Source: Bacillus marasmi
Lineage (GTDB): Bacteria > Bacillota > Bacilli > Bacillales > Cytobacillaceae
Assembly: GCF_902168435.1 (NCBI RefSeq)
Contig: NZ_LR656164.1
Span: 399,301 to 449,119 of the forward strand
DNA: 49,819 nucleotides
Reading direction: 5' to 3'
This document shows positions 34,082 to 42,501 of the stretch, piece by piece. Positions within the stretch are counted from its first letter, which is position 1; each line of letters begins with the position of its first letter. The notes under the pieces were generated by a model. The model ran no database searches, was not told where the DNA came from, and worked only from the letters and a program-made list of their open reading frames with translations. The position numbers and the translations under genes were made by a program.

Positions 34082-34933
34082 GTGGACAAAAAGAATTATG
34101 TTTTTACATACGGAACTTTGAGAGACGATGAAAGAAATCATTATTTGTTAAAGGATGCAATTTTAGTGGCTAGACAAGCATGGACCACGGGTGAACTATA
34201 TGATACAGGGTTAGGTTCCCCTGCAATGAAGCAATCATCACGTGGAAGGGTTTATGGAGACTTATATCTTGTGTCAGATGAGGAGTTGCAAAAGCTGGAT
34301 AAATTAGAAGGCTTTCATCCGGGTGGTAAACAAAATTTATTCGAGCGTATGCAACAATTTGTATCTCATGATTCAGGTGAAAAACTGGCATATGTATATG
34401 TTATTTCTGAGAAAAAGGAATCGATGTTAAAAACAAAAATTAAACAAGGTGATTGGAAGTTATATAAATTTGAAAAAGAGTAACAACCATTTTTATATTT
34501 TGCATATGGTAGCTGTATGGATTTAAAGGATATTGCAAGAACAGTAGATGCAGAGTTGGTAGGACCTGCTACTTTATATGATTATAGATTAGGTTTTACA
34601 CGTTTTTCAACTAATAGAAATGGGGGAGTAGCAGATATTGTTCCGGAAATTGGAGAGAAAATGGAAGGAATAGTGTTTAAAGTTGGCTCTTTCAAAGAAT
34701 TAGACACACGGGAGGGGGCACCTAAAGCCTACAAGCGTTGTAAAGTTAAGGTCCAACTGAATGGAAATGTGAAATTACTCGAAGTAATCACTTATACGGT
34801 TGTTAATAAATCAAATATTGAAATTAAACCAGACAAAGATTATTTAAATCTAATTCTTGAGGGTGCAAAGCAGCTTTCAAAGGAATATCAGGAAAACCTT
34901 AATGTGAAATTCAGGGAAATTATCAAACAATAA
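34082..34933 (+). pseudogene. ykqA: YkqA-like tandem gamma-glutamylcyclotransferase, split by an in-frame stop
   Basis: GTG 34082 sits 8 nt after GGAG. The first domain (133 codons) has the GGCT opening YVFTYGTLRDDERNHYLL, a middle GxVYGDLY and DKLEGF, ending at TAA 34481-34483. The same reading frame continues directly with QPFLYFAYGSCMDLKDI, the start of a second GGCT domain, and runs to 34933. YkqA of B. subtilis is a two-domain protein of similar total length (about 280), so one nonsense codon splits an otherwise intact gene. The second half has no RBS; ATG 34517 lies inside the GSCM motif. The enzyme class releases 5-oxoproline from gamma-glutamyl compounds. Readthrough or sequencing error are alternatives. 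Confidence 0.75.
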
Positions 34934-34986
34934 TCTCGTATTATATGAAATCAATTTTATTAAATTATTTGAAGGAAGTGTTGATT

Positions 34987-35259
34987 ATGAATATAACAAC
35001 AATGACAGCACCTTGGGTAAGGCATGATCCTATATCAGATATATTTGGTCCCAGTATTGAACTAGAGACGTTAGATGGATTCTTTATTATTTTTGCGAAT
35101 GAAATAAAAAATGCAGAAATACAAAAATCGAATAGATTTCTAAAGTTAGTGTTTAAAGATGGGAATATCACTAGGTTCACAAAAATTTCAGAATTTGATT
35201 TCAATGAAATATTGTGTTGGTTATCAGTTAATAAGGTTAAATTTCTAGAAAATGAATAG
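34987..35259 (+). CDS. Small hypothetical protein
   Basis: ATG 34987 is preferred, with GAAGGAAGTG upstream. The 90-residue product is strand-rich (TMTAPWVRHDPISDIFG, SIELETLDGFFIIFANEI, RFLKLVFKDGNITRF) and ends in a short helix. Not recognised. It might be an immunity-type orphan, given the toxin-rich surroundings, but nothing in the sequence shows this. Confidence 0.5.
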   Translation: MNITTMTAPWVRHDPISDIFGPSIELETLDGFFIIFANEIKNAEIQKSNRFLKLVFKDGNITRFTKISEFDFNEILCWLSVNKVKFLENE

Positions 35260-35433
35260 ACCAGGTTCTTCGTAAAAACTTATGGAAGTAGGCTACTTTA
35301 AGTTTAATATGTTCTATTAGATTTGTGTGAAAATATTTTCCATATGTAGTAGGAAAAAGAAAAAAATATATTTCTTATTAATATTTTTCGAAATCTTTAT
35401 ATCAGTAAGATTATTACTTAGGAGGTTTTATCC

Positions 35434-35994
35434 GTGATAGTAAATGCAATTAATGATTATTTTGTAAAGTATTCACCATGTCTTCATATAAATCATGATG
35501 AGCCGACGGGGGCAACCATGCATGCAATGAGCGATGTGAATTCGGTAATAATATCTGTTTGGGAGAATCAATTTAGGGAGAATGATGGAGAACTTCATTT
35601 TTTGATGAACACTCCTATTGAGATTGGGGTATATGAAAAAAATGGTCATGTTATGCCAATAATGAAAATCGGTCCAGAAAGTGACCCATATTTATATTAT
35701 TTACCTTTAAATCCCATCGATCCTGATTGTCAAGGAACGATGGATTTATGGATAGAGAGCCGACATATAGTTGTATGCTTTATAGAGGGCGGAAAGGAAC
35801 TAAGTTTTCAAGGAATTCGCGTTCTAGGCATTCCTGATGAACTTCGGGACTTTTTAGTAAATAAATGGATAGACGCTATTGAGCAAGGAGCATGTTATGG
35901 TTTGAAATATTTGAATTTTGTAAATGGATTTAAGGGAAAAGATATTTTAGAAGTGTGGAAAGAGGCTAAAAGATTTGAAGAATTAGAAGAATAA
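35434..35994 (+). CDS. Hypothetical protein, 186 residues
   Basis: GTG 35434 follows a strong AGGAGG 8 nt upstream. The soluble acidic protein starts MIVNAINDYFVKYSPCLHIN, has a strand-rich middle (VNSVIISVWENQF, LHFLMNTPIEIGVYEKNG, TMDLWIESRHIVVCFIEGG) and a helical end (GYLK-like GLKYLNFVNGFKGKDILEVW). No signal peptide. No known family is recognised. It is transcribed alone from its own leader. Confidence 0.6.
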   Translation: MIVNAINDYFVKYSPCLHINHDEPTGATMHAMSDVNSVIISVWENQFRENDGELHFLMNTPIEIGVYEKNGHVMPIMKIGPESDPYLYYLPLNPIDPDCQGTMDLWIESRHIVVCFIEGGKELSFQGIRVLGIPDELRDFLVNKWIDAIEQGACYGLKYLNFVNGFKGKDILEVWKEAKRFEELEE

Positions 35995-36099
35995 AGGCTG
36001 TTATTATAGTATTGATTGTAATGATAATTAATCCCGCTAGGATAATGTAAAAAAAGTAAAGACGAATAGCATTTACAAATTATTTATCAAATTAACGCG

Positions 36100-36171
36100 T
36101 TGAAGCAACTGTACTTAATGCGTTATAATTAATTTAAAGCGCGAGTCAATCCTCGAAATTACAAGGATTGA
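36100..36171 (+). promoter_or_regulatory. Promoter with 5' leader hairpin
   Basis: TTGAAG (36100-36105), 18-bp spacer, TATAAT (36124-36129), then a hairpin TCAATCCT (36146-36153) / AGGATTGA (36164-36171) in the leader of the gene at 36208. The hairpin could stabilise the mRNA or regulate it. Confidence 0.5.
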
Positions 36172-36207
36172 TTTCGTCTGAGTATATGCATGAAGGATGA
36201 TGAACTC

Positions 36208-36420
36208 ATGAGCAAATTCACACACGTGAAATGTAAGAATGATGTGATAGAGGAAGGAGTTCTCATTTTTAAAAAAGGGGAATTTTATAAAATAGTTGGA
36301 TTCGACTATAAGTCATTAGTGTATTATATCCAACCGGAATTTTATGAAGACAATCTACTACCAGATGAGTTTATAATATCTCCGTTAGATAGTAATTTTG
36401 AATTCTTGGCATTGGAGTAA
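36208..36420 (+). CDS. Small hypothetical protein
   Basis: ATG 36208 is chosen since AAGGATGA lies 7 nt upstream; an in-frame ATG at 36190 has no RBS. The 70-residue product MSKFTHVKCKNDVIEEGVLI, FKKGEFYKIVGFDYKSLVYY looks like a small SH3/beta-barrel-type domain, with an acidic second half. Similar small beta proteins occur in phages and mobile elements. No firm assignment. Confidence 0.55.
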   Translation: MSKFTHVKCKNDVIEEGVLIFKKGEFYKIVGFDYKSLVYYIQPEFYEDNLLPDEFIISPLDSNFEFLALE

Positions 36421-36463
36421 AAAAAGTACAGTATGGATGAAATTTAACTGGAGCTGATTGTAA

Positions 36464-36637
36464 ATGTTCGAAATTATTTTAATGCTAAAAAATGATTGGA
36501 TTGATTTATCAGGCGTTTCTGATGTGGAGTTATTTAAAGCATTATCTGAATGGTCGAATGGAAAAGATGAGCTCATAAAAATAAAAGATTTTTCTTTTCG
36601 CTCCGAAGAAATCGTAAATATTACTATCAGCAAATGA
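36464..36637 (+). CDS. Small hypothetical ORF (57 residues)
   Basis: GGAG lies 10 nt ahead of ATG 36464. The product MFEIILMLKNDWIDLSGVSD has plausible composition and a helix-strand pattern. It follows the previous gene by 43 bp, so may be co-transcribed. No homology recognised; it could also be chance. Confidence 0.35.
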   Translation: MFEIILMLKNDWIDLSGVSDVELFKALSEWSNGKDELIKIKDFSFRSEEIVNITISK

Positions 36638-36759
36638 AGCTTCAAAAAGGTTTGTGCGTTAATAAGAGAGTCACCCTCATTGTAGAGAATGCGGATGAAT
36701 AAATAAAATTTTGTAGTTTAGTAATTTTTTTAGTTAGAATAAAAATATGGCGGGGTTCT

Positions 36760-37047
36760 GTGTTAAAAAGTCTTATTCAAGAAAATCGTGAGCGGATTTT
36801 GATGCCCACGGGTGGATATGGTATTACAAAGTTAAGAATTTTTGGTTCAGTCGCTAAACAAGACAATAGTCCAACTAGTGACCTTGATTTAATTGTGACT
36901 TTTGAAGAAGGAAGAAGTTTATTTGATTTGATAGGGTTTAAGCAAGAATTAGAGGACCTCCTTCATGTTGGTGTGGATGTAGTAACGGAAAATTCAATTC
37001 ATTGGAGTTTAAGAGATGAAATTTTAAAAGGGGCAATAACACTTTAA
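36760..37047 (+). CDS. MntA/MNT-type minimal nucleotidyltransferase
   Basis: GTG 36760 follows CGGGG. The 95-residue protein has the minimal nucleotidyltransferase signature IFGSVAKQDNSPTSDLDLIV (G29-S30, D41 and D43) and a third Asp at 73 (VGVDVVTE). MNT proteins such as MntA act as antitoxins by AMPylating their HEPN partner HepT. Normally mntA and hepT are adjacent; no HEPN gene (RX4-6H) follows within the next kilobase, so this is an orphan or a remnant of a toxin-antitoxin pair. Confidence 0.85.
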   Translation: MLKSLIQENRERILMPTGGYGITKLRIFGSVAKQDNSPTSDLDLIVTFEEGRSLFDLIGFKQELEDLLHVGVDVVTENSIHWSLRDEILKGAITL

Positions 37048-37150
37048 ATATGGTGTATGGAACACGAAAAGAAAAATACATAAAAGTATTTTCTTAATAG
37101 AAATGGAATACAAATTGTCTTCTATATTTATTGGAAGGAAGTGTGTATGA

Positions 37151-37821
37151 ATGGATTTATGGTCCAAGGTTCTGAATAGGATTAACGATTCAATATCTAA
37201 GCCAAGCTTTCAAACATGGTTTGTAGATACGATCGCTGAAAAATGTGATGATGTCGTTATCGTAAAAGCAAAAAACGAATTTGCGGTTGACTGGTTAAGA
37301 GAACGATATTTATCGTTAATTTCTGAAACGGTACGTGAAGTTGCTGGAAAGACTTATAAGATTGATTTTGCTTCAGAAGATAAAGAGGAAATAGTAAAGG
37401 TCTTCATGAAAAAGATATCACGTGGAATTCTGAACGCCTTGGTGACGATATTTCAGAAAAAATTACGAAAATATATAAAATTTTAGAAGCCCAAGATCAA
37501 AGAATAAGTAGGTTAGAAACATTGCTTTTAGTAAATAAAAGTGATACCACAAAGCTCGAACAGGTTTCTTTAGGAAATTCAAACAAGACTGAAAACTTAC
37601 ATGACATCCTACCTCTACAGGTTGAATATTATAAGATGGACGATGTTTTAAATGAAGTGAATGTGGAGAAAACTTCAGGTGAAATATTGGAGCAAATATT
37701 ATCTGAGATAAAATTCTTAAGAAATCAAATGATTGATATTAGAGGTTCCTTTGAAAATGAAATGGGTAAATTTGAACGTAGGCTTTTAAGCATAATGGAT
37801 GAAACTAAAAGTAATTATTAG
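37151..37821 (+). pseudogene. DnaA N-terminal domain/coiled-coil protein, frameshifted
   Basis: ATG 37151 follows GGAAGGAAG. The first ~78 codons are a DnaA domain-I-like unit (LWSKVLNRINDSISKPSFQT, WFVDTIAEKCDDVVIVKAKN, EFAVDWLRERYLSLI), which in DnaA mediates protein contacts. The frame then degrades after EDKEE to a chance stop at 37486. Frame +1 from about 37388 gives a sensible continuation (GLHEKDITWNSERLGDDISE, ITKIYKILEAQDQRISRLET) that runs on to TAG 37821. One lost base near 37385-37392 explains both. No AAA+ domain was ever present here, so it is not DnaA itself; a regulator of replication or transcription is possible. Confidence 0.7.
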
Positions 37822-37866
37822 ATGCAATTGTGTTGTCTTCGACCTGTAATTCAGGGAGGCAAAACC

Positions 37867-38172
37867 ATGGATCGAACCAGTAAAGTCTCATTCATTCTTT
37901 CGAACATGAAGGGACTACCGCAATTAGAAACAGAAATAAAAGAAATTGCAGAATTACTTAAAAAAGGGAGAATTACTTTAAGACAGCTTTCAGAAACACC
38001 AGAAGATATAAGGCAAGTGATTGTTGATGCATTTGAGATTTATCAAGATCTTTATGGTCAGAGACCAAAAGAAAAAGACAGTGCTTTAAATAATTGGCAA
38101 AAAGCAGAATTAGAAGGCAAGATTTATTGGATTGATAAGGATAAGCGTCATCTTTATTATGACTCAAGTTAA
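37867..38172 (+). CDS. Hypothetical protein, 101 residues
   Basis: ATG 37867 follows GGGAGG by a normal distance; the in-frame ATG at 37822 does not. The helical, charged product (LETEIKEIAELLKKGRITLR, ETPEDIRQVIVDAFEIYQDL) ends GKIYWIDKDKRHLYYDSS. Co-transcription with the DnaA-N gene upstream (45 bp) is likely. Not recognised. Confidence 0.55.
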   Translation: MDRTSKVSFILSNMKGLPQLETEIKEIAELLKKGRITLRQLSETPEDIRQVIVDAFEIYQDLYGQRPKEKDSALNNWQKAELEGKIYWIDKDKRHLYYDSS

Positions 38173-38293
38173 TCCATGATTCAGATATACTTCAGTGATT
38201 TCAAAGAAACTCAACCATTATCGTCAAGCGAGATATTTTTAAGGATTGTACTTGTCAGAATACAAACAAAACCCATAGAATGAGATTCTGAAA

Positions 38294-39031
38294 GTGATAA
38301 AAGATGTGGATCATGATAGCTTATTACATGCTTTTGAGTGCTGGAACCAAAACTTTTATGACAGCGGTCAGCTTAAGAGTCAGCTGAAGCTATTTTCTTT
38401 GACCGAAAATAAGCTTATTAAGACTCCAATTTTTAACAGCCTACTAGGAAATCCTAAGTATAAGAAATATATTGAAGATATTGTTCATTACGGAATTTTT
38501 AGATACGAGAAAGAATTTCGGAATGAGTTTTATGGAGTTCCACACTTCAAGCTATATGAGCAATTTAAGATGGCTGATGCAGCATTACTGTCTAATTTTA
38601 GAAAAAGCCATAGTTCCTATAGGGGTTCAGGTTTGCTCACGAATGGCAAAGATTATTTCCTTTATATTGACTTGCACAAAGAGGTCGATGTTGAGAAGAG
38701 ACTGAATTATCAGGATGAAATAGTAGACACACGTCATTTCCAATGGCAAACACCACATACAACAGCCCAACATACGAATACCGGGCAAAACATCATCTAC
38801 AATAAGAATAGGGGAATTAATCTCCATTTATTTGTAAGAAAGTATAAACAAATAGATGGAAAAAATGAACCGTTCATTTATATAGGTAAAGGTAATGCGA
38901 TTCGTTTTGAAGGGAATAACCCGATAACCGTACAACTTGAGTTAGAAAATGAATTACCGGTGAAACTCTTTACTGAGTTCACTAAAAAAGTATGGTCTTC
39001 TCCGCGGAGAAGACTATTTTTCATGAACTAA
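38294..39031 (+). pseudogene. DUF3427 domain remnant of a helicase-type protein
   Basis: The frame begins only after a stop at 38276; GTG 38294 has no good RBS. The 245 codons match a DUF3427 domain: VDTRHFQWQTPHTTAQHTNT, NIIYNKNRGINLHLFVRKYK, NEPFIYIGKGNAIRFEGNNP. In complete proteins this follows a PLD-type nuclease and a superfamily-2 helicase, which are both missing here. I take it as the 3' remnant of such a gene. A standalone protein is the alternative. Its 3' end overlaps the convergent mutT-like gene by 18 bp, a compact arrangement that probably predates the deletion. Confidence 0.65.
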
Positions 39032-39418
39032 TAATTCAACTGCAGGTACATCAGCTGGAGCCCAAACTAGAGAGAGCAGATTTTCTCTTTTAAGCCAAAT
39101 TAAATTGGAGTGCTCTGTTGGTGTTGGCGTTCCACCGGTGATGCTACATTTAATCGCAATCAAGTTAATGATAAAGGTTTAATACTCATGAGTGTTATCA
39201 TTATGTAATTCCTTCGTTTCAATCTCGCAATGCAACTCTTCCTGAATTTCTCTTTTTAAAGCAGTGAAGATATCTTCGTTTGGCTCTACTTTCCCACCAG
39301 GAAACTCCCACATATTTGGTATTGCCATTTGCGGAGATCTTAAGGCACAAAGGATTTCGTTTTGATCATTTTCGATAATGGCTGCGACTACTTTTACTGT
39401 TTTCTTCAAGCTTATCAC
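39014..39418 (-). pseudogene. MutT-like NUDIX hydrolase split by an in-frame stop
   Basis: The minus-strand gene starts at ATG 39418. It encodes VAAIIENDQNEILCALRSPQ and the Nudix box GGKVEPNEDIFTALKREIQEEL (G-x5-E-x7-RE-x2-EE), then THEY and TAA at 39179-39181. The same frame continues TFIINLIAIKCSITGG, TPTEHSNLIWLKRENLLSLV and WAPADVPAVELL to TAG at 39014. This is the normal ending of an 8-oxo-dGTP diphosphatase-type protein (total 134 codons). A single nonsense change, probably GAA to TAA, splits it. Without the C-terminal half the hydrolase is unlikely to fold properly. Confidence 0.8.
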
Positions 39419-40096
39419 CTACTGTTAGTTACTAGTTTTAATCATAACATGGATTGTTGAGAAGGATATATTTTTGTTCAAGTCATGTGCCTAAAATTGG
39501 CCACTCTCTTAATCAGTGGAAAGGGGAAGCCTTATTAATTTATTTTAAAAATTTCATTTACAATGGGTAGGTTCGTTGTGGGAATTTTGGAATATAAATA
39601 CTTTTTCTGATTAAAATTATAGTTGTTTACATAAAACGGAATTTATACCCTAATTTAATTGTGAGGAGATTATGTTATGAAAGTGATGGCTGGTAATGGG
39701 TTGCATTGTCATCTGGAAAGGTTATGTCATTTAGATGTACCCTTGAAATGAATTTTCCATTTTCATCATACAGGCCCTCAATATACATCATAGGTTGTTG
39801 AACAATCAAATGATTTAGAATCAGGAGGCCATTACTGTCTTTTTATTTAAAAAATTAATTGACTATCTATTATTTATACTGCACTGATTCTCACGCTCAA
39901 CTAAATGGCAAAGAGTCAAAAAGGGCATTTTTATCTATAGTTGTGTGGTAATAGTCCAAATGTCATATACAGTCGTAAATGACGTTACCTTATAATAAAA
40001 TAATGGGATATTTTACAAGTTGGGGGAGATCATTTGCTGAATCTCTACTCAACAATGATGCGCAAACGTTATTTTAATTAAAAGGAAATGTGAGTA
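39419..40096. other. Intergenic stretch with a remnant and the LXG-locus promoter
   Basis: Apart from the minus-strand remnant at 39675-39842, I see a TATAAT at 39991 and a GGGGGAG followed by a 15-codon TTG frame (40034-40081) that could be a leader peptide of the downstream locus. No other gene. Confidence 0.45.
39675..39842 (-). pseudogene. Minus-strand C-terminal coding remnant
   Basis: The minus strand from 39842 to TAA at 39675 encodes a clearly protein-like C-terminus: LLILNHLIVQQPMMYIEGLY, DENGKFISRVHLNDITFPDD, NATHYQPSLS. It has no start upstream (a stop lies at 39843-39845). On the plus strand a 24-codon frame with GAGGAG lies opposite but looks less protein-like. The parent family is not recognised. 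Confidence 0.45.
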
Positions 40097-40375
40097 ATGT
40101 CAGATCTAAAAGTTTTTGAATCTCAAACCTTGAGTTTGGCCATGAAACAACGTGCCGATGAGTATAGAACACTTAAAGATCAGTTGGAACAATTAAAGCA
40201 GGCTTTTGTGGAAATTGTTCAGTTGGATGATTTTAAGGGGAAAACCGCTACAGCGATAAAGGCATTTTATCAAGCTCAAATCGATGTTGTCGAAGCCTGG
40301 GAGCGACCTGAGTTACCTTCTACTAATAGAAGTCATAAAGGTGAAGACTTGACTGACAATTATTTTGGAGATTAA
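40097..40375 (+). pseudogene. LXG toxin with internal deletion (YqcG-like)
   Basis: ATG 40097 follows AAAGGAAATG. Residues 1-~73 are the N-terminal half of an LXG domain (KVFESQTLSLAMKQRADEY, QLEQLKQAFVEIVQLDDFKG, AIKAFYQAQIDVVEAW). LXG domains guide toxins to type VII secretion and normally run to ~200 residues before a toxin domain. Here the frame jumps to ERPELPSTNRSHKGEDLTDN and ends after 92 residues, as if the LXG remainder and most of the toxin had been deleted in frame, leaving the final tail. The intact YqcF-like immunity gene follows. Confidence 0.65.
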
Positions 40376-40404
40376 GATTGTAATGAGGTATTAGGAGAGG
40401 TATT

Positions 40405-40980
40405 ATGAGTATTTCAAGTGAAAATAAAATAATTGCAAAGTCAGCTTTACAAGCTTTTGGGGGTAAACCACAAGTTTCGAAATACTGGGATGAAAGTAAT
40501 GTTTGTAATATTGATTTGCTTTCAACCGCTGATAGACCTTATGAAGGTATTACATCATACTCAACAATTGGACTCTCCGACCATTCAATTGAATATACTG
40601 TTGATGGAACTCCTTTACGAATAGAAATTGTTGGAGCTAGTGCATCAGAGTTTAAACATTTTCCTAATGTGTTGGCAACCTGTGCTTTCTGTATTATAAA
40701 TTCAAACTTTTTAGTATCTCATGGTAGAGTTTTTCGAGATATGATAAAGATGTATTATCCTAATAGTGAAATGAAACATGTTCTATTTGTATCACCATTT
40801 TTGTGGGAAGATTTAAAGACGCTTGATTTTCCACACAAGAAGGTAGCTTGGTTACTCGCTGTTCCAATTTCTGAGAATGAGTATATATTTGCCCAAGAAA
40901 AAGGAACAGATTCATTAGAGGAATTATTTGAAGAGAATGAGATAGATATATTTGATTTGGAACGAAAATCTATATTGTGA
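40405..40980 (+). CDS. yqcF: YqcF-like SUFU-domain immunity protein
   Basis: ATG 40405 follows GGAGAGG. The 191-residue protein matches the SUFU (suppressor-of-fused)-type antitoxin YqcF in length and pattern: SKYWDESNVCNIDLLSTADR, GITSYSTIGLSDHSI, RIEIVGASASEFKHFPNVLA, then VLFVSPFLWEDLKTL and VAWLLAVPISENEYIFA. In B. subtilis YqcF neutralises the DNase YqcG. Its toxin here is reduced to a stub, so this may be a retained orphan immunity gene protecting against siblings. A good terminator follows. Confidence 0.82.
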   Translation: MSISSENKIIAKSALQAFGGKPQVSKYWDESNVCNIDLLSTADRPYEGITSYSTIGLSDHSIEYTVDGTPLRIEIVGASASEFKHFPNVLATCAFCIINSNFLVSHGRVFRDMIKMYYPNSEMKHVLFVSPFLWEDLKTLDFPHKKVAWLLAVPISENEYIFAQEKGTDSLEELFEENEIDIFDLERKSIL

Positions 40981-40993
40981 TTTTCTGTATGTT

Positions 40994-41027
40994 AACCTTG
41001 AATGGCTAAATGCCTTTCAAGGTTTTT
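40994..41027 (+). terminator. Terminator of the YqcF-like gene
   Basis: AACCTTGAA-TGGC / GCC-TTTCAAGGTT stem followed by TTTTAC. Confidence 0.85.
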
Positions 41028-41317
41028 TACTTTAATTTTTATTAAATCAGCTTATATTTAAGTGAGACAATAAGAAAATGATTTGTTTGAGAATCGAGAG
41101 CTCATGATGGTAGTACTAACAAGGAGTCTTATTTTTACACTGGGCTAGGAAGAAAAGTGTGAGAATTTGGCGAGATGACAATTTAATATCACATACATAT
41201 TTCTTCAGCTTCCGTTGTATCAGTACCTTCATAATATCTGACCGCAATAATCGGCTTGTGTTCATCACTACTACATAATCAATTTGGACAATTAAAGCGA
41301 AAAAATAGATGAACTAA

Positions 41318-41366
41318 GAAAACCCAGTAGACTAATAAAACCGTTCTACTGGGTTTTCAATTTTTT
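41318..41366. terminator. Strong hairpin terminator
   Basis: GAAAACCCAGTAGA (41318-41331) and TCTACTGGGTTTTC (41345-41358) are perfect inverted repeats, followed by AATTTTTTG. It may terminate from either side. Confidence 0.8.
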
Positions 41367-41490
41367 GATTTAATATTTAATTTTTAGAACTATCACCAAA
41401 TTGTCATATTTTAATAAAAAACCACCATGTCCTTTTTCACCATTCAAACCTATATAGAGGGTGGAAAATATCTTGTGAAAAGGGGCAATG

Positions 41491-42501
41491 ATGAAGATGG
41501 CGAAGTTTAGAATGGTACGTACGGATTTTTGGAATAATCCAATTGTTTCGGAAGAGATGAGTCCGGAGGATAAGTATTTTTACCTTTATTTACAGACGAA
41601 TCCTCAAACAACTCAAATTGGTATTTATAAAATTACGAAGAAACAAATGGCGTTTGATACGGGCTATTCGATTGAGACGATTCAGGCGTTAATGGAGCGG
41701 TTCATACAGCATCACAAGTTGATTCGTTATAATCCTGATACAAGGGAGATTGCATTAAATAACTGGGCAAAATCTAACTTGAACAAAGGCGGGAAGCCGA
41801 TTATGGATTGTATCCATTCCGAATTAAAAGAGGTCGAGGATGATTCTCTCATTCGATATATTTCACAATCCATTCCAAATCAAGATATCCGCAACCTGTT
41901 TGACTCCTTTTGCAAACAAGAACAGACTTTGGTAAATCATGAAGTCCCATATCTAGGCGAAAATGATACACAATCAACAATTGATTTCTTGGTGTCAGAC
42001 GGTGCGTTCACGACTCGTCAGACGATACGTGGGCAAAAAGAAGAAAAAGAAATAACCAAAGAAAAACAACAAGAAAAAGAATTAACAATCTATCCTGATT
42101 TTAAAAGGGAGCCCGTGGTCGAAAACTCTTTAATGGATCAACAAAAAGCAGAGGCTGTTAGAGCCATCATTAAGTTCTGGGACGAAAATGGCTTTGGTTT
42201 AACAAATGTACATGCTAAGCAGCAGTTACTAGCTTGGCTCGATGATTCTCGTTTCTTACATCCAAAGGAAGTCATCCTAAAAGCGATGAATATTGCCTGT
42301 GCCAACAACAAGCGGACCCTGAACTATGTAAGTGCGATTCTTAAAAACTGGGAAAATGAATCGTTACTGAGTGTAAAAGAAATAGATTTTCATGAGAGTC
42401 AAAAAGGAGCACAAAAACCGAAAAATTTTAACCAATGTATGCAGTTAGGTAGAGTTGTCCCAGGGGAGTTTGTCCTTGATTTATCGGCAGGTGAAGAATG
42501 A
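41491..42501 (+). CDS. DnaD-domain replication initiation protein
   Basis: AGGGG lies 5 nt before ATG 41491 (a further ATG at 41488 is too close). The ~336-residue protein has an N-terminal winged-helix replisome-organiser part (MAKFRMVRTDFWNNPIVSE, EDKYFYLYLQTNPQTTQIGI, YKITKKQMAFDTGYSIETIQ) and a C-terminal DnaB_2/DnaD unit (AEAVRAIIKFWDENGFGLTN, HPKEVILKAMNIACANNKR, LNYVSAILKNWENE). DnaD-like proteins remodel origin DNA and help load the helicase. The helicase gene overlaps its stop codon. The pair resembles phage or conjugative-element replication modules rather than the chromosomal dnaD. Confidence 0.85.
   Translation: MKMAKFRMVRTDFWNNPIVSEEMSPEDKYFYLYLQTNPQTTQIGIYKITKKQMAFDTGYSIETIQALMERFIQHHKLIRYNPDTREIALNNWAKSNLNKGGKPIMDCIHSELKEVEDDSLIRYISQSIPNQDIRNLFDSFCKQEQTLVNHEVPYLGENDTQSTIDFLVSDGAFTTRQTIRGQKEEKEITKEKQQEKELTIYPDFKREPVVENSLMDQQKAEAVRAIIKFWDENGFGLTNVHAKQQLLAWLDDSRFLHPKEVILKAMNIACANNKRTLNYVSAILKNWENESLLSVKEIDFHESQKGAQKPKNFNQCMQLGRVVPGEFVLDLSAGEE

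Larger units (their letters stand above)
40981..41490. other. Intergenic region between YqcF-like gene and replication genes
   Basis: Contains two terminators (40994 and 41318) and a short minus-strand protein-like string, SDEHKPIIAVRYYEGTDTTE, ending at TGA 41189, which may be the tail of a lost gene. No complete gene. Confidence 0.45.

Noticed and set aside
40034-40081. 15-codon TTG frame after GGGGGAG ahead of the LXG stub
   Set aside because: Good RBS, but too short and without attenuator-like pairing; mentioned only as a possible leader peptide.
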